Origin: an uncultured Roseateles sp.
Lineage (GTDB): Bacteria; Pseudomonadota; Gammaproteobacteria; Burkholderiales; Burkholderiaceae
Assembly: GCA_946886855.1 (NCBI GenBank)
Contig: CAMPJJ010000002.1
Span: forward strand, 1 to 64,000
Direction of reading: 5' to 3'
DNA length: 64,000 nt
A program made the translations under genes and the position numbers. Below are positions 36,476-47,735 of this stretch, piece after piece. The notes under the pieces were generated by a model, which was not told the DNA's origin, ran no database searches, and was given only the letters and a program-made list of their open reading frames with translations. Positions within the stretch are counted from its first letter, which is position 1; the number at the start of each line of letters is the position of its first letter.

Positions 36476-38268
36476 TCGGCGGCCGCCCCGGCGGCCGCGT
36501 CGAGCGTGTCCAGATCGACGTCGAGCTCGATCAGCTGGTGGAAGTCGCGATCCATCCAGTCGTGCGCCTGGACGGTCACGCGACCGCGGTGGAGGCCGGC
36601 GGGCAGGTGGGGGTTGTCCTCGCGGTGGAAGCCCACCGTCAGCGGCCCGGCGGATCGCCGCTGGCAGGTGACGGCATCTTCCATGCGCGTCCTGCGTCCT
36701 CCGCCGCAGCGGGGGTCGCGGCGCGCCCGCAGGACGATCTCCCGCTCCTGGCCGGTCACGGCATCGCGCACCCTCACATGGATCCTGCTGGGAAGGTCAC
36801 TGCCGTTCCACAGGCCGGCCATGGGTCCCCGCGCCCGCTCTTGCGCAGGCACCGTGTAATAGACCATGCCGTGGGCAGCGTGCTCGGCCAGGTGGGGCGA
36901 GACGTAGGCCGCGGTGGTGGAGACCTGACCCCGCAGCAGATGGCGGATGTCGAGGTGGAGGGTCGCGCGCGCCCGACGGGAGCGGTCTGCCCCCGCAAGG
37001 ACCTCCACGTCGAAGCGACCGATGTAGGCGCCAGGTTTCAGGCTGCGGTTGTCCTCCGCCCGGAACGCCACGTTCAGCTGGTTGTTGGTTGAGCCGGGGC
37101 ACGGCGCCGCGTCCTCGATGGGTGAGACCCGGCACCCTGCATCCCGGTGCGCCCGGAGACGGATCTGTGCGGTCGCACCGGTGCGGGCCTCCCGCGCCTC
37201 CACGGTGATCATGCTGAGCCCGTTGACGCCCGACCATCGACCGACGGACGGGCCGGCAGCACCGTGCTGAGGCGGAATGACGAAGTGGATCGTTGCGCCC
37301 GACGGATCGCCGACATGGTTCCTGGACACGAACGGCGTCGAGGCGGTCACCGTCATGCGCTCGGACTGCCGCACGGCCGCGGGGAAGATGCCGTCGATCC
37401 ATGCGGCGTAGCGGGACACCTGGGGAGCCTGCGCCAGGAAGACCGGCTCCCAGTACATCGAAGCCGCCACCCCTGCCACCTGCCAGTAACCCTGGTTCGC
37501 GCGCCACAACGCGGAACCGCTGTCGCCGCTGACGGGAAATGCCCAGGACGGGTGGCTCGCCCGCGGCTCATACGCCGTCACCACGCTGCGCCCTTGCGCG
37601 ATCACATCGCTGACCAGGGCCTCACCGGTCACCCGACTTTGCGCCCGGGGGACGGGCACGTGCGTCGATCCCACGCCCGCCCGTCCGTAGCCCACGAAGT
37701 GGACGCTGTCGGACACCTGGAGATCGTCCTCGGCGATCGTCGGGGAATCGAGCCGACGGCCGCGCGCGTCGACAGGCGTCGCGACCCGTGGCAGCCGCAA
37801 CACGGCGATGTCTTCGGACAGATACCAGCCAGGCCGGGTGCCCGGTCGATGGGGCGGCTTGACGGCCCACCCCTCTCCCTGCGCGATGACCTGACCGCGC
37901 CAGTCCCGGAAGGTCTGGCGATTGGCCGTCGCCTGACCGCTGGCCGCGTGGACGCAGTGCGCGGCCGTCAGCAGGTAGGTGTGCGGGCCTTGCTCGCCCA
38001 GCCAGGTGGCCGTGCATCGATCGATCATGCCGACGGCCAGGAACTGCGCGGACAGGCTGCGTGCGCGCAATTGCGCCAGGACGGCGGGAAAGGTCCGTTC
38101 GACCGCGTCCCGGTTCCCGCCGAGTTCGACGAACTTCGCCTCGCTGATCATCACCGCCTCGGCGTTCGTGGGGACGAACAAGCCACCGGACAGAGCGCCT
38201 GCCAGTCCCAGCACCGGGACGACCCTGCCCCCTCGACAATCTCTCACCGCGACTCCTTCGATCGACAT
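36442..38268 (-). CDS. Secreted trypsin-like serine protease with duplicated C-terminal domain
   Basis: The 608-residue exported protein has a possible signal peptide at residues ~12-38 ([22 protein letters not shown]). An S1 peptidase domain carries the triad motifs LTAAHC (His), EDIAVLRL (Asp) and SGDSGSALW (Ser). After residue ~310 two ~95-residue beta-rich repeats follow, each with a W.G...... R....R....DA, a C..-paired loop and a ..F..EDN..L..G....R pattern. Their similarity shows an internal duplication, perhaps for substrate or surface binding. It sits convergent to ileS. Whether it is a digestive protease or acts on the cell's own envelope is not evident. Confidence 0.82.
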   Translation of the reverse strand: MSIEGVAVRDCRGGRVVPVLGLAGALSGGLFVPTNAEAVMISEAKFVELGGNRDAVERTFPAVLAQLRARSLSAQFLAVGMIDRCTATWLGEQGPHTYLLTAAHCVHAASGQATANRQTFRDWRGQVIAQGEGWAVKPPHRPGTRPGWYLSEDIAVLRLPRVATPVDARGRRLDSPTIAEDDLQVSDSVHFVGYGRAGVGSTHVPVPRAQSRVTGEALVSDVIAQGRSVVTAYEPRASHPSWAFPVSGDSGSALWRANQGYWQVAGVAASMYWEPVFLAQAPQVSRYAAWIDGIFPAAVRQSERMTVTASTPFVSRNHVGDPSGATIHFVIPPQHGAAGPSVGRWSGVNGLSMITVEAREARTGATAQIRLRAHRDAGCRVSPIEDAAPCPGSTNNQLNVAFRAEDNRSLKPGAYIGRFDVEVLAGADRSRRARATLHLDIRHLLRGQVSTTAAYVSPHLAEHAAHGMVYYTVPAQERARGPMAGLWNGSDLPSRIHVRVRDAVTGQEREIVLRARRDPRCGGGRRTRMEDAVTCQRRSAGPLTVGFHREDNPHLPAGLHRGRVTVQAHDWMDRDFHQLIELDVDLDTLDAAAGAAADQAMARASPSP

Positions 38269-38302
38269 GGAGCCGCTCAGTCGGTGGCGGAGGCAACCTG
38301 TG

Positions 38303-39124
38303 TCAGGCGTTTTCCCGTCGCGTCGGGAACATCCAGCCGAGGCCGTCGCTGGTGCCTCCGGGCACCGCACCGCGCCGCGGTCGATATTCGCATCCGATCC
38401 AACCGGCCCATCCCGTCACGGCGGCGATCTCGTCGATCGTGGTCAAGGCCCCCCGAAGGTCGAGCGTGCCCTCGTCCGGTTCGTGCCGGTCCGGCACGCC
38501 AGCAATCTGGCAGTGACCCACGCGGCCCGTGGGCAGGTAGCGGCGCAACTGTGCGACCACGTCGCCCTCGACACGCCCGCAGTGGTAGAGATCCATCTGG
38601 ACTTTCAGGTTGGCCGCGCCGATGCGCTCGACGATCGCATGGGCCTCGTCCTGCCGCTGCAGCAGGTAACCGGGCATGTCGTGCGGATTGATGGGCTCGA
38701 TCGTCACGGTGATGCCGGCAGGAGCCGCCCGCTCGGCGGCCCAGTGCAATCGCTGCTCGTAACGCGCGACGGCGGCTTCGCGATCGCCTCCGGCAGGCAG
38801 GAGACCGGCGAGCACGTGCACGCGCGGCGAGGCCACCATCGAGGCATAGGCAAGTGAACGCTCGACAGCTTCGCGGAAATCCCCTTCCCTGCCCTCCAGG
38901 CAGGCCAAGCCGCGTTCCCCCGCCGCCCAGTCCCCAGGCGGGGCGTTGATCAACACGAGGTCCAGGCCGTTCGCCGTGGCGCGAGCCCGTACTTCAGAAG
39001 CAGGAACGTCGTAAGGGAACAGGCACTCCACGCCAGCGAACCCGTCCCGGGCGGCGGCGTGGAAACGGTCGAGGAATGGCAGCTCCGGGTAGAGGAAGCC
39101 GAGGTTGGCGGCGAAGCGCGGCAT
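38303..39124 (-). CDS. Hydroxypyruvate isomerase-like TIM-barrel protein (Hyi/OtnI family)
   Basis: The 273-residue sugar-isomerase-like TIM barrel begins PRFAANLGFLYPELPFLDRF. Metal and substrate residues lie in the motifs FAGVECLFPYD, ITVTIEPINPHDMPGY, VQMDLYHCGRVEGD, VGHCQIAGVPDRHEPD and IGCEYRPRRG, as in Hyi and OtnI. The enzyme interconverts hydroxypyruvate and tartronate semialdehyde, or isomerises 2-oxo-tetronate. No glyoxylate-carboligase or tetronate genes are nearby to decide between them. The ATG at 39124 was chosen over one 10 codons upstream because the fold starts there. A nested palindrome lies immediately upstream. Confidence 0.85.
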   Translation of the reverse strand: MPRFAANLGFLYPELPFLDRFHAAARDGFAGVECLFPYDVPASEVRARATANGLDLVLINAPPGDWAAGERGLACLEGREGDFREAVERSLAYASMVASPRVHVLAGLLPAGGDREAAVARYEQRLHWAAERAAPAGITVTIEPINPHDMPGYLLQRQDEAHAIVERIGAANLKVQMDLYHCGRVEGDVVAQLRRYLPTGRVGHCQIAGVPDRHEPDEGTLDLRGALTTIDEIAAVTGWAGWIGCEYRPRRGAVPGGTSDGLGWMFPTRRENA

Positions 39125-39146
39125 GACCTCTAGTGTCACCGAGCCA

Positions 39147-39294
39147 CGGCGCAAGATCGCCCGGGGCCGGCGGAGTGGCCTCGCCGGGGCGCCAACTCGC
39201 GCCGCTCACCTCCGGTTCGCTTTGCTCGAACAGACGGCGCCCCAAGTCAGTCCAGGGCTCGGCCACTCCGCCGGCCCCGGGCGATCTTGCGCCG
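39147..39294. repeat. 148-bp nested palindromic element with perfect 34-bp arms
   Basis: The segments 39147-39180 and 39261-39294 are exact reverse complements over 34 bases. The 80-base centre contains a second perfect inverted repeat (GGGGCGCC at 39186-39193 with GGCGCCCC at 39236-39243) and, within that, GTTCG/CGAAC flanking CTTTGCT-type sequence. The whole could form one long stem or a cruciform. No T tract follows. It lies between the ybdD-like stop and the isomerase start, both leftward. It may be a MITE-like mobile element, a large terminator or a structured RNA. Confidence 0.8.
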
Positions 39295-39304
39295 TCCGTG
39301 AGGG

Positions 39305-39541
39305 TCAGCAGCAGCGGCCGGTGCGGGAGCTGTAGCGGGCCTCCTGGCGCTCGCGGAAGAAGGCCTCGTAGCTGAGCGGCGCCTGGTCGGGATGCGTGCG
39401 GGCCATGTGCGCCAGGTAGGCACCGTAGTCCGCACCGATCAGTTGCTGGCGCACGCCGCGGGCCATGTAACGTCCAGCCTGCAGCACGTCGGAGGCCGCC
39501 GAGAGCGCGGCCTGGGCCGCCTCCGCCGCCTGCTTAAGCAT
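39305..39541 (-). CDS. YbdD/YjiX (DUF466) family small protein
   Basis: The 78-residue protein is normally encoded directly after cstA. The conserved pattern R...Y..H......P...Y..FFRERQEARY is present. Its start codon lies inside the end of cstA, overlapping by eight bases, so translation is coupled. The family's role is not settled; it is thought to assist CstA/BtsT-type pyruvate or peptide uptake. The terminal CC pair is unusual but harmless as far as can be seen. Confidence 0.88.
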   Translation of the reverse strand: MLKQAAEAAQAALSAASDVLQAGRYMARGVRQQLIGADYGAYLAHMARTHPDQAPLSYEAFFRERQEARYSSRTGRCC

Positions 39542-41612
39542 GACCGCCCGCCGTCGCGCCTTCAGGCATGCGCTCGAACGGCGTCTCGCGTACGGACGGC
39601 TTGCGCTCGGCGCGCGCCTTCAGCACCGCCTTCACGCTGTAGACAAGCACGCTCACGACCACGAACATGAACAGCGCGCACAAGCCCGCGTCCAGGCGGT
39701 CGTTGAAGATCACTCGCTCCATCGCCTCCAGGCTCTTGGCCGGTGCCAGCACCTTGCCCGCCGCCAGCGAGTCCGCGTACTTCGCGGCATGCGCGAGGAA
39801 GCCCACCTTGGGATCGTCACTGAAGATCTTCTGCCAGCCCGCCGTCATCGTGCAGATCAGCAGCCACGCCGCCGGCAGGATCGTCGTCCAGGCGTAGCGG
39901 TCCTTCTTCATCTTGAACAGCACCACCGTGCCCAGCAGCAGCGCCACCGCCGCCAGCATCTGGTTGGCAATGCCGAACAGCGGCCACAAGGTGTTGATGC
40001 CCCCCAGCGGATCGACCACGCCCTGGTACAGGAAGTAGCCCCACGCCGCCACGCACAGGCCGGTGGCAATCAGGTTGGCGGGCAGCGACTCGGTGCGCTT
40101 CAGGGCCGGCACGAAGGTGCCCAGCAGGTCCTGCAGCATGAAGCGGCCGGCGCGCGTGCCGGCATCGACGGCGGTCAGGATGAACAGCGCCTCGAACAGG
40201 ATCGCGAAGTGGTACCAGAAGGCCATCATCGCCTTGCCGCCCACCACCTGGTGCAGGATGTGGGCCATGCCCACCGCCAGCGTCGGCGCCCCGCCGGCAC
40301 GCGCCAGGATGGTGTTCTCGCCGACGTCCTTGGCCGTCTGCACCAGCATCTCCGGCGTGATCACGAAGCCCCAGGTGGACAGCGTCGCGGCGACCGCGTC
40401 GGGGGTGGCCCCCACCAGCGCCGCCGGGCTGTTCATCGCGAAGTAGACGCCCGGCTCGATGCACGAGGCGGCCACCAGCGCCATCACCGCGACGAAGGAC
40501 TCGGCCAGCATGCCGCCGTAGCCGATGAAACGCGCGTTGACCTCGTTGTCCAGCATCTTGGGCGTGGTGCCCGAGCTGATCAGCGCGTGGAAGCCCGACA
40601 CCGCGCCGCAGGCGATGGTGATGAACAGGAAGGGGAACAGGTTGCCCGACCACACCGGGCCGTTGCCGGCCGCGAACTGGGTGAACGCCGGCATCTGCAT
40701 CGGCGGCGCGACGATCACGATGCCGATGGCCAGCGCGATGATGGTGCCGATCTTCAGGAAGGTCGACAGGTAGTCGCGCGGCGCCAGCAGCAGCCACACC
40801 GGGATGCTGGCGGCGACGAAGCCGTAGCCGATCAGCATCCACGTCAGCGCCTTGCCGTCGTAGGTGAACAGCGGCGCCCACGCGGGGCTCTCATGCACCC
40901 ACTGGCCGCCGACGATGGCCAGCATCAGCAGCACGAAGCCGATGATGGACACCTCGCCGATGCGGCCCGGGCGGATGAATCTGAGGTAGACGCCCATGAA
41001 CAGCGCGACCGGGATGGTCGCCGCCACGGTGAAGGTGCCCCAGGGCGAGCCGGCCAGCGCCTTCACGACGATCAGCGCCAGCACCGCCAGGATGATGATC
41101 ATGATCATGAACGCGCCGAAGAGCGCGATCACGCCGGGCACGGTGCCCATCTCCTGCTTGACGAGGTCGCCCAGCGAGCGGCCGTCGCGGCGCGTCGAGA
41201 TGAACAGCACGATGAAGTCCTGCACCGCGCCGGCGAAGATCACGCCGGCCAGGATCCACAGCAGCCCCGGCAGGTAGCCCATCTGCGCGGCCAGCACCGG
41301 ACCGACCAGCGGACCGGCGCCGGCGATCGCGGCGAAGTGGTGACCGTACAGCACGTACTTGTGGGTCGGGACGAAGTCCAGGCCGTCGTTGTGCTTCCAG
41401 GCGGGCGTCTTGCGGGTGGGGTCCAGGCCCAGCACCTTGGTGGCCAGGAACAGGCTGTAGTAGCGGTAGCCGATCAGGTACACGCAGATCGCCGCGACGA
41501 CGACCCACAGCGCGCTGACCGCTTCGCCGTTCGCCAGTGCGACGGTAGCCAGGGCGAACGCCCCGAGGATGGCCACGCCCGCCCAGGCGAGGTGGCGACT
41601 CATGTTCGACAT
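39534..41612 (-). CDS. cstA: Carbon starvation protein CstA (pyruvate/peptide transporter)
   Basis: The 692-residue inner-membrane protein has about 16-18 helices. The family's signatures are GYRYYSLFLATKVLGLDP, TPAWKHNDGLDFVPTHKYVLYGHHFAAIAGAGPLVGP split by short gaps, RDGRSLGDLVKQEMG and SGFHALISSGTTPKML. CstA and its relatives take up pyruvate or peptides when carbon is scarce. AAGGAG precedes the ATG at 8-bp spacing. It is followed by the ybdD-type gene and preceded by a convergently oriented palindrome (41700-41715). A two-component system lies just upstream on the same strand and may control it. Confidence 0.94.
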   Translation of the reverse strand: MSNMSRHLAWAGVAILGAFALATVALANGEAVSALWVVVAAICVYLIGYRYYSLFLATKVLGLDPTRKTPAWKHNDGLDFVPTHKYVLYGHHFAAIAGAGPLVGPVLAAQMGYLPGLLWILAGVIFAGAVQDFIVLFISTRRDGRSLGDLVKQEMGTVPGVIALFGAFMIMIIILAVLALIVVKALAGSPWGTFTVAATIPVALFMGVYLRFIRPGRIGEVSIIGFVLLMLAIVGGQWVHESPAWAPLFTYDGKALTWMLIGYGFVAASIPVWLLLAPRDYLSTFLKIGTIIALAIGIVIVAPPMQMPAFTQFAAGNGPVWSGNLFPFLFITIACGAVSGFHALISSGTTPKMLDNEVNARFIGYGGMLAESFVAVMALVAASCIEPGVYFAMNSPAALVGATPDAVAATLSTWGFVITPEMLVQTAKDVGENTILARAGGAPTLAVGMAHILHQVVGGKAMMAFWYHFAILFEALFILTAVDAGTRAGRFMLQDLLGTFVPALKRTESLPANLIATGLCVAAWGYFLYQGVVDPLGGINTLWPLFGIANQMLAAVALLLGTVVLFKMKKDRYAWTTILPAAWLLICTMTAGWQKIFSDDPKVGFLAHAAKYADSLAAGKVLAPAKSLEAMERVIFNDRLDAGLCALFMFVVVSVLVYSVKAVLKARAERKPSVRETPFERMPEGATAGGHA

Positions 41613-41699
41613 CGATGTCTCCTTTTATGGTCGCGCGCCCCGGCGGCCACGAAGGACGACGGCGCACACGGGCTGTCTAGCCGCGGCAGTTTCCGTTCC

Positions 41700-41715
41700 T
41701 GTGCGGTTTCGCACA
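41700..41715. promoter_or_regulatory. Perfect palindrome upstream of cstA
   Basis: TGTGCG-gttt-CGCACA sits about 90 bases before the cstA start and close after the upstream LuxR-regulator gene. A CTAGCC sequence occurs on either side of it (41677 and 41730 regions) as a direct repeat. The position fits an operator for the adjacent regulator or for a global carbon regulator. Confidence 0.4.
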
Positions 41716-41848
41716 TCCGTCGCGGGGACTAGCCGACCGGCGTAGGAGCGCTTAAGTGGAAACCCTCGGCGACGAACGCATGACATCCCCCAGGCGGGCC
41801 TCGCATCGCGCCGATGGCGGCGCCCGGGCGCGGCGGCGCGTCCGCCCC

Positions 41849-42565
41849 TCAGACGTCGTCGCGGTGGAGTCCGCGGGCATGCTCGACCGCGTAGCGGATG
41901 AGCTCCGCCTGGCCTTCGAGGTCGAGCTTGCGCTTGATGTTCTGGCGGTGCGTCTCGACGGTCCTGACGGACAGGTCGAGCGTGCGGGCGATCTGCTTGC
42001 TCGATTCGCCGCGGGCGAGCGCGGAGAGGATCTCGCTCTCGCGGGGGGAGAGGATGGGCCGCGGCTGCTGGCTGCGGAACATGCGCTTGGAGACGCCCGG
42101 GCTGAGGAAGGTGCCGCCGGCCGCGACCGCGTCGATCGCCGCCACGATCTCGCCGGCGGGCGCGTCCTTGAGGACGTAGCCGCGGGCGCCGGCCTGCAGT
42201 GCGCGCTGCACGTACTCGGGGTTGTCGTACATGCTGTACATCAGCACGCGCAGGTCGGGCACGCGCTCCAGCATCGTCTGCGCAAGCTGGATGCCGTTGT
42301 GGCCCTTGAGGCCGACGTCCAGCAGCACGACCTGCGGCTGCGTGGCGATCAGCATCATCATCGCCTCCTCCGCGTTGCCGGCCTCGCCGACGACGAGATA
42401 GCGCGCCTCGCCCTGCAGCCGCGAGCGCACGCCCTCGCGGACCAGCGGGTGGTCGTCGACCAGCAGGATGCGCACGGGCGCGGCCGCGCTGGCCGTGCCG
42501 GCCGCGTCACCGGCGACGGCGGGACTGGCGTGGCTCGCGCCGCCGGAGGAAGGGTCCGAACTCAT
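41849..42565 (-). CDS. LuxR/NarL-family response regulator
   Basis: The 238-residue protein has an Ala-rich ~30-residue leader and a receiver domain (ILLVDDHPLVREGV; phospho-Asp in VVLLDVGLKGHNG; YVLKDAP with the conserved Lys). A C-terminal LuxR helix-turn-helix follows (LSPRESEILSALARGESSKQIARTLDLSVRTVETHR split by short gaps). Its ATG overlaps the stop of the sensor kinase gene (ATGA). Neighbouring cstA is the likely target. Confidence 0.92.
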   Translation of the reverse strand: MSSDPSSGGASHASPAVAGDAAGTASAAAPVRILLVDDHPLVREGVRSRLQGEARYLVVGEAGNAEEAMMMLIATQPQVVLLDVGLKGHNGIQLAQTMLERVPDLRVLMYSMYDNPEYVQRALQAGARGYVLKDAPAGEIVAAIDAVAAGGTFLSPGVSKRMFRSQQPRPILSPRESEILSALARGESSKQIARTLDLSVRTVETHRQNIKRKLDLEGQAELIRYAVEHARGLHRDDV

Positions 42566-44004
42566 GGGACGGGATTGTCGCGCGCCAGGCGACGGATCGC
42601 CGACAGGGGCACGACGGCCTCGACCTGCGTGCCGTGGCCGGGGCTGGACTGCAGGTCCAGCGCGCCGCCGATCGAGGCCATCCGTTCGCGCATGTTGCGC
42701 AGGCCGATGCCGTGGCTCGGATCGTCGCGTTCGGCGTCGGCGGGATCGAAGCCCGCGCCGTCGTCCAGCACCCGCAGCAGCACGGCGGCGTCGTCGCCTC
42801 GCGCGTCCTCCGGCGCGAAGTCGAGCGACATCTCCACGCGCGCCGCGCCGGCATGCTTGGCGACGTTCGTCAACGCCTCCTGCGCGACGCGGAAGAGCAC
42901 GGTGTTGAGCAGTTCGGGCAGCTCGCGCGGCGTGCCGGCCACGCGCATCGACACAGGCACCGCGCCCGCCTCGTCGAACTCGCGCGCGAGGTGCTCCAGC
43001 GCCGCCGGCAGGCCCAGCGTGTCGAGCAGCGCCGGGCGCAGGCGGTGGGACAGCCCGCGCACCTCGCTGAGGCTGGCGTTGAGCCGCTCCAGCGCGCGCG
43101 GCAGCAGCGCGGTCGAGCCGGCCTGCTGCGCCGATTCGATCAGCAGCTTGGTCGACACCAGCGTCTGGCTGACGCCGTCATGCAGCTCGCGCGACAGGTG
43201 CGCGCGCTCGTCCTCCTGCGAGCGCACCACCTCGTGCGCCAGCGCGCGCAGCCGGGCCTCGGACTGGCGATGCTCGCTGAGGTTGAGCGCCAGCGCGCTC
43301 GCGCTGATCAGCGCCACGCCGAACACCGCGATCGCGGCGATGCCCCACATCGTCCGCGCGATGTTGGCCTGCGCCTCCCGGTCGAGCTGCTCCAGCGTCG
43401 CGCGGATGCCGTCCAGGTACAGGCCCGTGCCCAGCATCCAGTTCCAGCGCTCCATCGCGACGACATAGCCCAGCTTGGGCGCCATCTCGCCGCTGGACGG
43501 CTTGCGCCAGAGGTACTCGACATAACCGCCGCCCGCCCTGGCCTGCCCGACCAGCTGCTGGATCGTCGGCCGGCCCAGCGGATCGCGCAGGCCCCAGAGG
43601 TCGCGGCCGAGCAGCTCCGGCTGGCGCGAGTGCATCAGCACCTTGCCCTGCAGGTCGTAGACGAAGAAGTAGCCGTCTTCGCCGTAGTCCAGCGAGGACA
43701 GCAGCCGCAGCGCCTCGCGCTTGTCGCGCTCGACGTCGGCGGCGCTGGTCCCGGTGGCGGGCGCGGCAGTGGAAGCGGCGGTGGCCCCTGGCGAACGCGC
43801 GTACAGCGGCTGCAGCGTGCTGACGGCCAGCTCGACGTAGTGGCGGAGTTCGTCGCGCCGCGCATCCATGTAGGCGCGCTGCACGGCGGCATGCTCGCGG
43901 GCGAGCAGCTCGCGCTCCTGCTGGCGCACCGCCACCGCGATCAGCAGCAGCGAGGCGACCAGCGGCAGCAGCGCCAGCAACAGGATCTTCAGGCGAAGTC
44001 TCAT
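42562..44004 (-). CDS. Cache-domain histidine kinase, NarX/HisKA_3 type
   Basis: The 480-residue membrane kinase has an N-terminal helix ([20 protein letters not shown]) followed by a single-cache periplasmic sensor. The motifs [20 protein letters not shown] and [12 protein letters not shown] with [12 protein letters not shown] are typical of calcium-channel/chemotaxis sCache_2 domains that bind small organic acids. A second membrane helix is followed by HisKA_3 ([15 protein letters not shown]) and an ATPase domain ([18 protein letters not shown]). It is coupled to the downstream LuxR regulator. Given cstA next door, pyruvate or a related acid is a reasonable guess as ligand. The ATG was chosen at the membrane helix. 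Confidence 0.9.
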   Translation of the reverse strand: MRLRLKILLLALLPLVASLLLIAVAVRQQERELLAREHAAVQRAYMDARRDELRHYVELAVSTLQPLYARSPGATAASTAAPATGTSAADVERDKREALRLLSSLDYGEDGYFFVYDLQGKVLMHSRQPELLGRDLWGLRDPLGRPTIQQLVGQARAGGGYVEYLWRKPSSGEMAPKLGYVVAMERWNWMLGTGLYLDGIRATLEQLDREAQANIARTMWGIAAIAVFGVALISASALALNLSEHRQSEARLRALAHEVVRSQEDERAHLSRELHDGVSQTLVSTKLLIESAQQAGSTALLPRALERLNASLSEVRGLSHRLRPALLDTLGLPAALEHLAREFDEAGAVPVSMRVAGTPRELPELLNTVLFRVAQEALTNVAKHAGAARVEMSLDFAPEDARGDDAAVLLRVLDDGAGFDPADAERDDPSHGIGLRNMRERMASIGGALDLQSSPGHGTQVEAVVPLSAIRRLARDNPVP

Positions 44005-44096
44005 GGGGTCCTCGTCGGGCCCGAACTGTAGCCGCACGGCGCCGGCGCCACGGGCGCTACAGTTGCGGGTTCCGCGCTTCCCTTCGTGCTGCATCC

Positions 44097-44594
44097 ATGG
44101 CCACCAAGTCCCCGTCCTCGTCGAACAACCGCCTGATCCAGTGGCTGGCGATCGCCCTGCTGGTCATCGTGGCCGATCAGTTCACCAAGGTCCTGATCCT
44201 GCACAGCTTCCAGTACGGGGACAGCCACTACGTCCTGCCCTTCTTCAACCTGGTGCGGGTCCACAACACCGGCGCGGCGTTCAGCTTCCTGGCCGGCGCG
44301 TCGGGCTGGCAGCGCTGGTTCTTCGTCGGGCTCGGCGTCGCGGCGACGATCTTCATCATCTGGATGCTGCGCCGCCACGGCCACCAGACGCAGTTCGCGT
44401 GGGCGCTCAGCCTGATCCTGGGCGGCGCGGTGGGCAACATCGTCGACCGCCTGCTGCACGGCTACGTCGTCGATTTCATCCAGCTGCACTGGGCCGGCTG
44501 GTACTACCCGTCCTTCAACATCGCCGACAGCGCCATCACCATCGGCGCCGTCCTGCTGATCTGGGACGAGCTGCGCCGCGTCAAGCGCGGCTGA
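44097..44594 (+). CDS. lspA: Lipoprotein signal peptidase (signal peptidase II)
   Basis: The 165-residue inner-membrane aspartic protease removes lipoprotein signal peptides after lipidation. It has four membrane helices. The catalytic Asp motifs are [16 protein letters not shown] and [11 protein letters not shown], and [13 protein letters not shown] is the conserved loop. It is normally directly after ileS but here starts 7.6 kb from it, divergent from the sensor kinase gene. The acylase at 3484 is one likely client. Confidence 0.95.
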   Translation: MATKSPSSSNNRLIQWLAIALLVIVADQFTKVLILHSFQYGDSHYVLPFFNLVRVHNTGAAFSFLAGASGWQRWFFVGLGVAATIFIIWMLRRHGHQTQFAWALSLILGGAVGNIVDRLLHGYVVDFIQLHWAGWYYPSFNIADSAITIGAVLLIWDELRRVKRG

Positions 44595-44868
44595 GCACGC
44601 GGCGCGCGGGAGCGCGCCCGCCCCGTCACGGCGTCGCGTCCCTGGGACCGAGGGTTCCCCCGGAGAAACGAGGCTGGCGCTCGCACGCCCGTCTGCGTAG
44701 CCTTGTGCGGAAGAGGAAGGGCGTCACGCGGGCGCGGCGGGCTTCGGCACGCCTGGGCCTTCGACGTGACGAAGTGGACATCGCCGCCATGGACAGGACA
44801 CGGCCCACGGCGACAATCCGCTGCGACCGAACGTAACCAAGAACAGGGCCGACAAGGGCCTCGCCCCC

Positions 44869-46656
<1,788 letters not shown>

Positions 46657-46677
<21 letters not shown>

Positions 46678-47640
46678 GCCCGTCGTCGTGCGGGCTTCCA
46701 GTTCGCGATGGGCGCGCTGGACCTCGTCGAACGGATAACGCTGTTCGACCTCGATCTTCACCGCGCCGCTTTCCACTGCCTGGAACAGGGCGCCCGAGAT
46801 CTCCTGCGTCGCCTCCAGCGACGACAGGTGCACGAACAGCGAAGGCCGCGTCAGGTAGAGCCCCGACGCCGACAGCGCCTTGAGCGACACCGGCGGCACC
46901 ACGCCGGACGCGTTGCCGAAGCTGACCATCAGCCCGAACGGTCGCAGGCTCGCGAGCGAGCCTTCCCAGGTCGACGCGCCGACCGAGTCGTAGACGACCT
47001 TCACGCCCTGGCCGCCGGTGATCTCCTTGACGCGATCGGCGAAGTTCTCGGTCGAATAGTTGATTGCGAATTCGGCGCCGTGGTCGAGCGCGAGCCGGCA
47101 TTTCGCGTCGCTGCCGGCGGTGCCGATCAGCCGCAGCCCGAGCGCCTTCGCCCACTGGCACGCGATCAGGCCGACGCCGCCGGCCGCCGCGTGGAAGAGC
47201 ACGTGGTCGCCGGCCTGCAGCCCGCCCTGCGGCAGCGTGCGCTGCAGCAGGTACTGCACCGTCATGCCCTTGAGCATCATCGAGGCGCCCTGCTCGAAGC
47301 TCAGGAAGTCCGGCAGTTTCACGACGCACCTGGCCGGCATCACGCGCGCGGTCGCATAGGCGCCGATCGGCTGGCTCGCGTACGCGGCGCGGTCGCCGGG
47401 CTTCAGGTGGGTCACGCCCTCGCCCACCGCCTCCACGATGCCGGCGCCCTCCATGCCGAGGCCGGTCGGCAAGGGCAGCGGATAGACGCCGCTGCGGTGG
47501 TAGATGTCGATGTAGTTGAGGCCGCAGGCCGCGTGGCGGATGCGGATCTCGCCGGGGCCCGGGTCGCCGACCTCGACGGATTCGATGGTCAGGACCTCCG
47601 GTCCGCCGGGTTGCGAGATGCGCACGGCTCTGTCGCTCAT
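46657..47640 (-). CDS. NADPH:quinone oxidoreductase, zeta-crystallin type
   Basis: The 327-residue medium-chain reductase lacks the zinc site of alcohol dehydrogenases. GLNYIDIYHRSGVYPLPLP and GMEGAGIVEAVGEGV open it. LFHAAAGGVGLIACQWAKALG is the NADPH-binding AAGGVG segment, and YDSVGASTWEGSLASLRPFG follows. It reduces quinones in one-electron or two-electron steps, protecting from quinone stress. The start at 47640 (MSDRAVRISQPGG) is preferred over a slightly earlier ATG because the fold begins there. Confidence 0.92.
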
Positions 47641-47735
47641 CAGGGTTCTCCTCAAGGGGGGATGTCGCTCGCGCGTCGCCCGACGCGCCGATCGCGGCTA
47701 TCGTGCCAGTCTCGCGATTCCGGCGCATCGCCGCA

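Noticed and set aside
39147..39294. Intact insertion sequence or ordinary terminator
   Set aside because: There is no transposase ORF within it, no clear flanking duplication, and no T tract after the stem on either strand.
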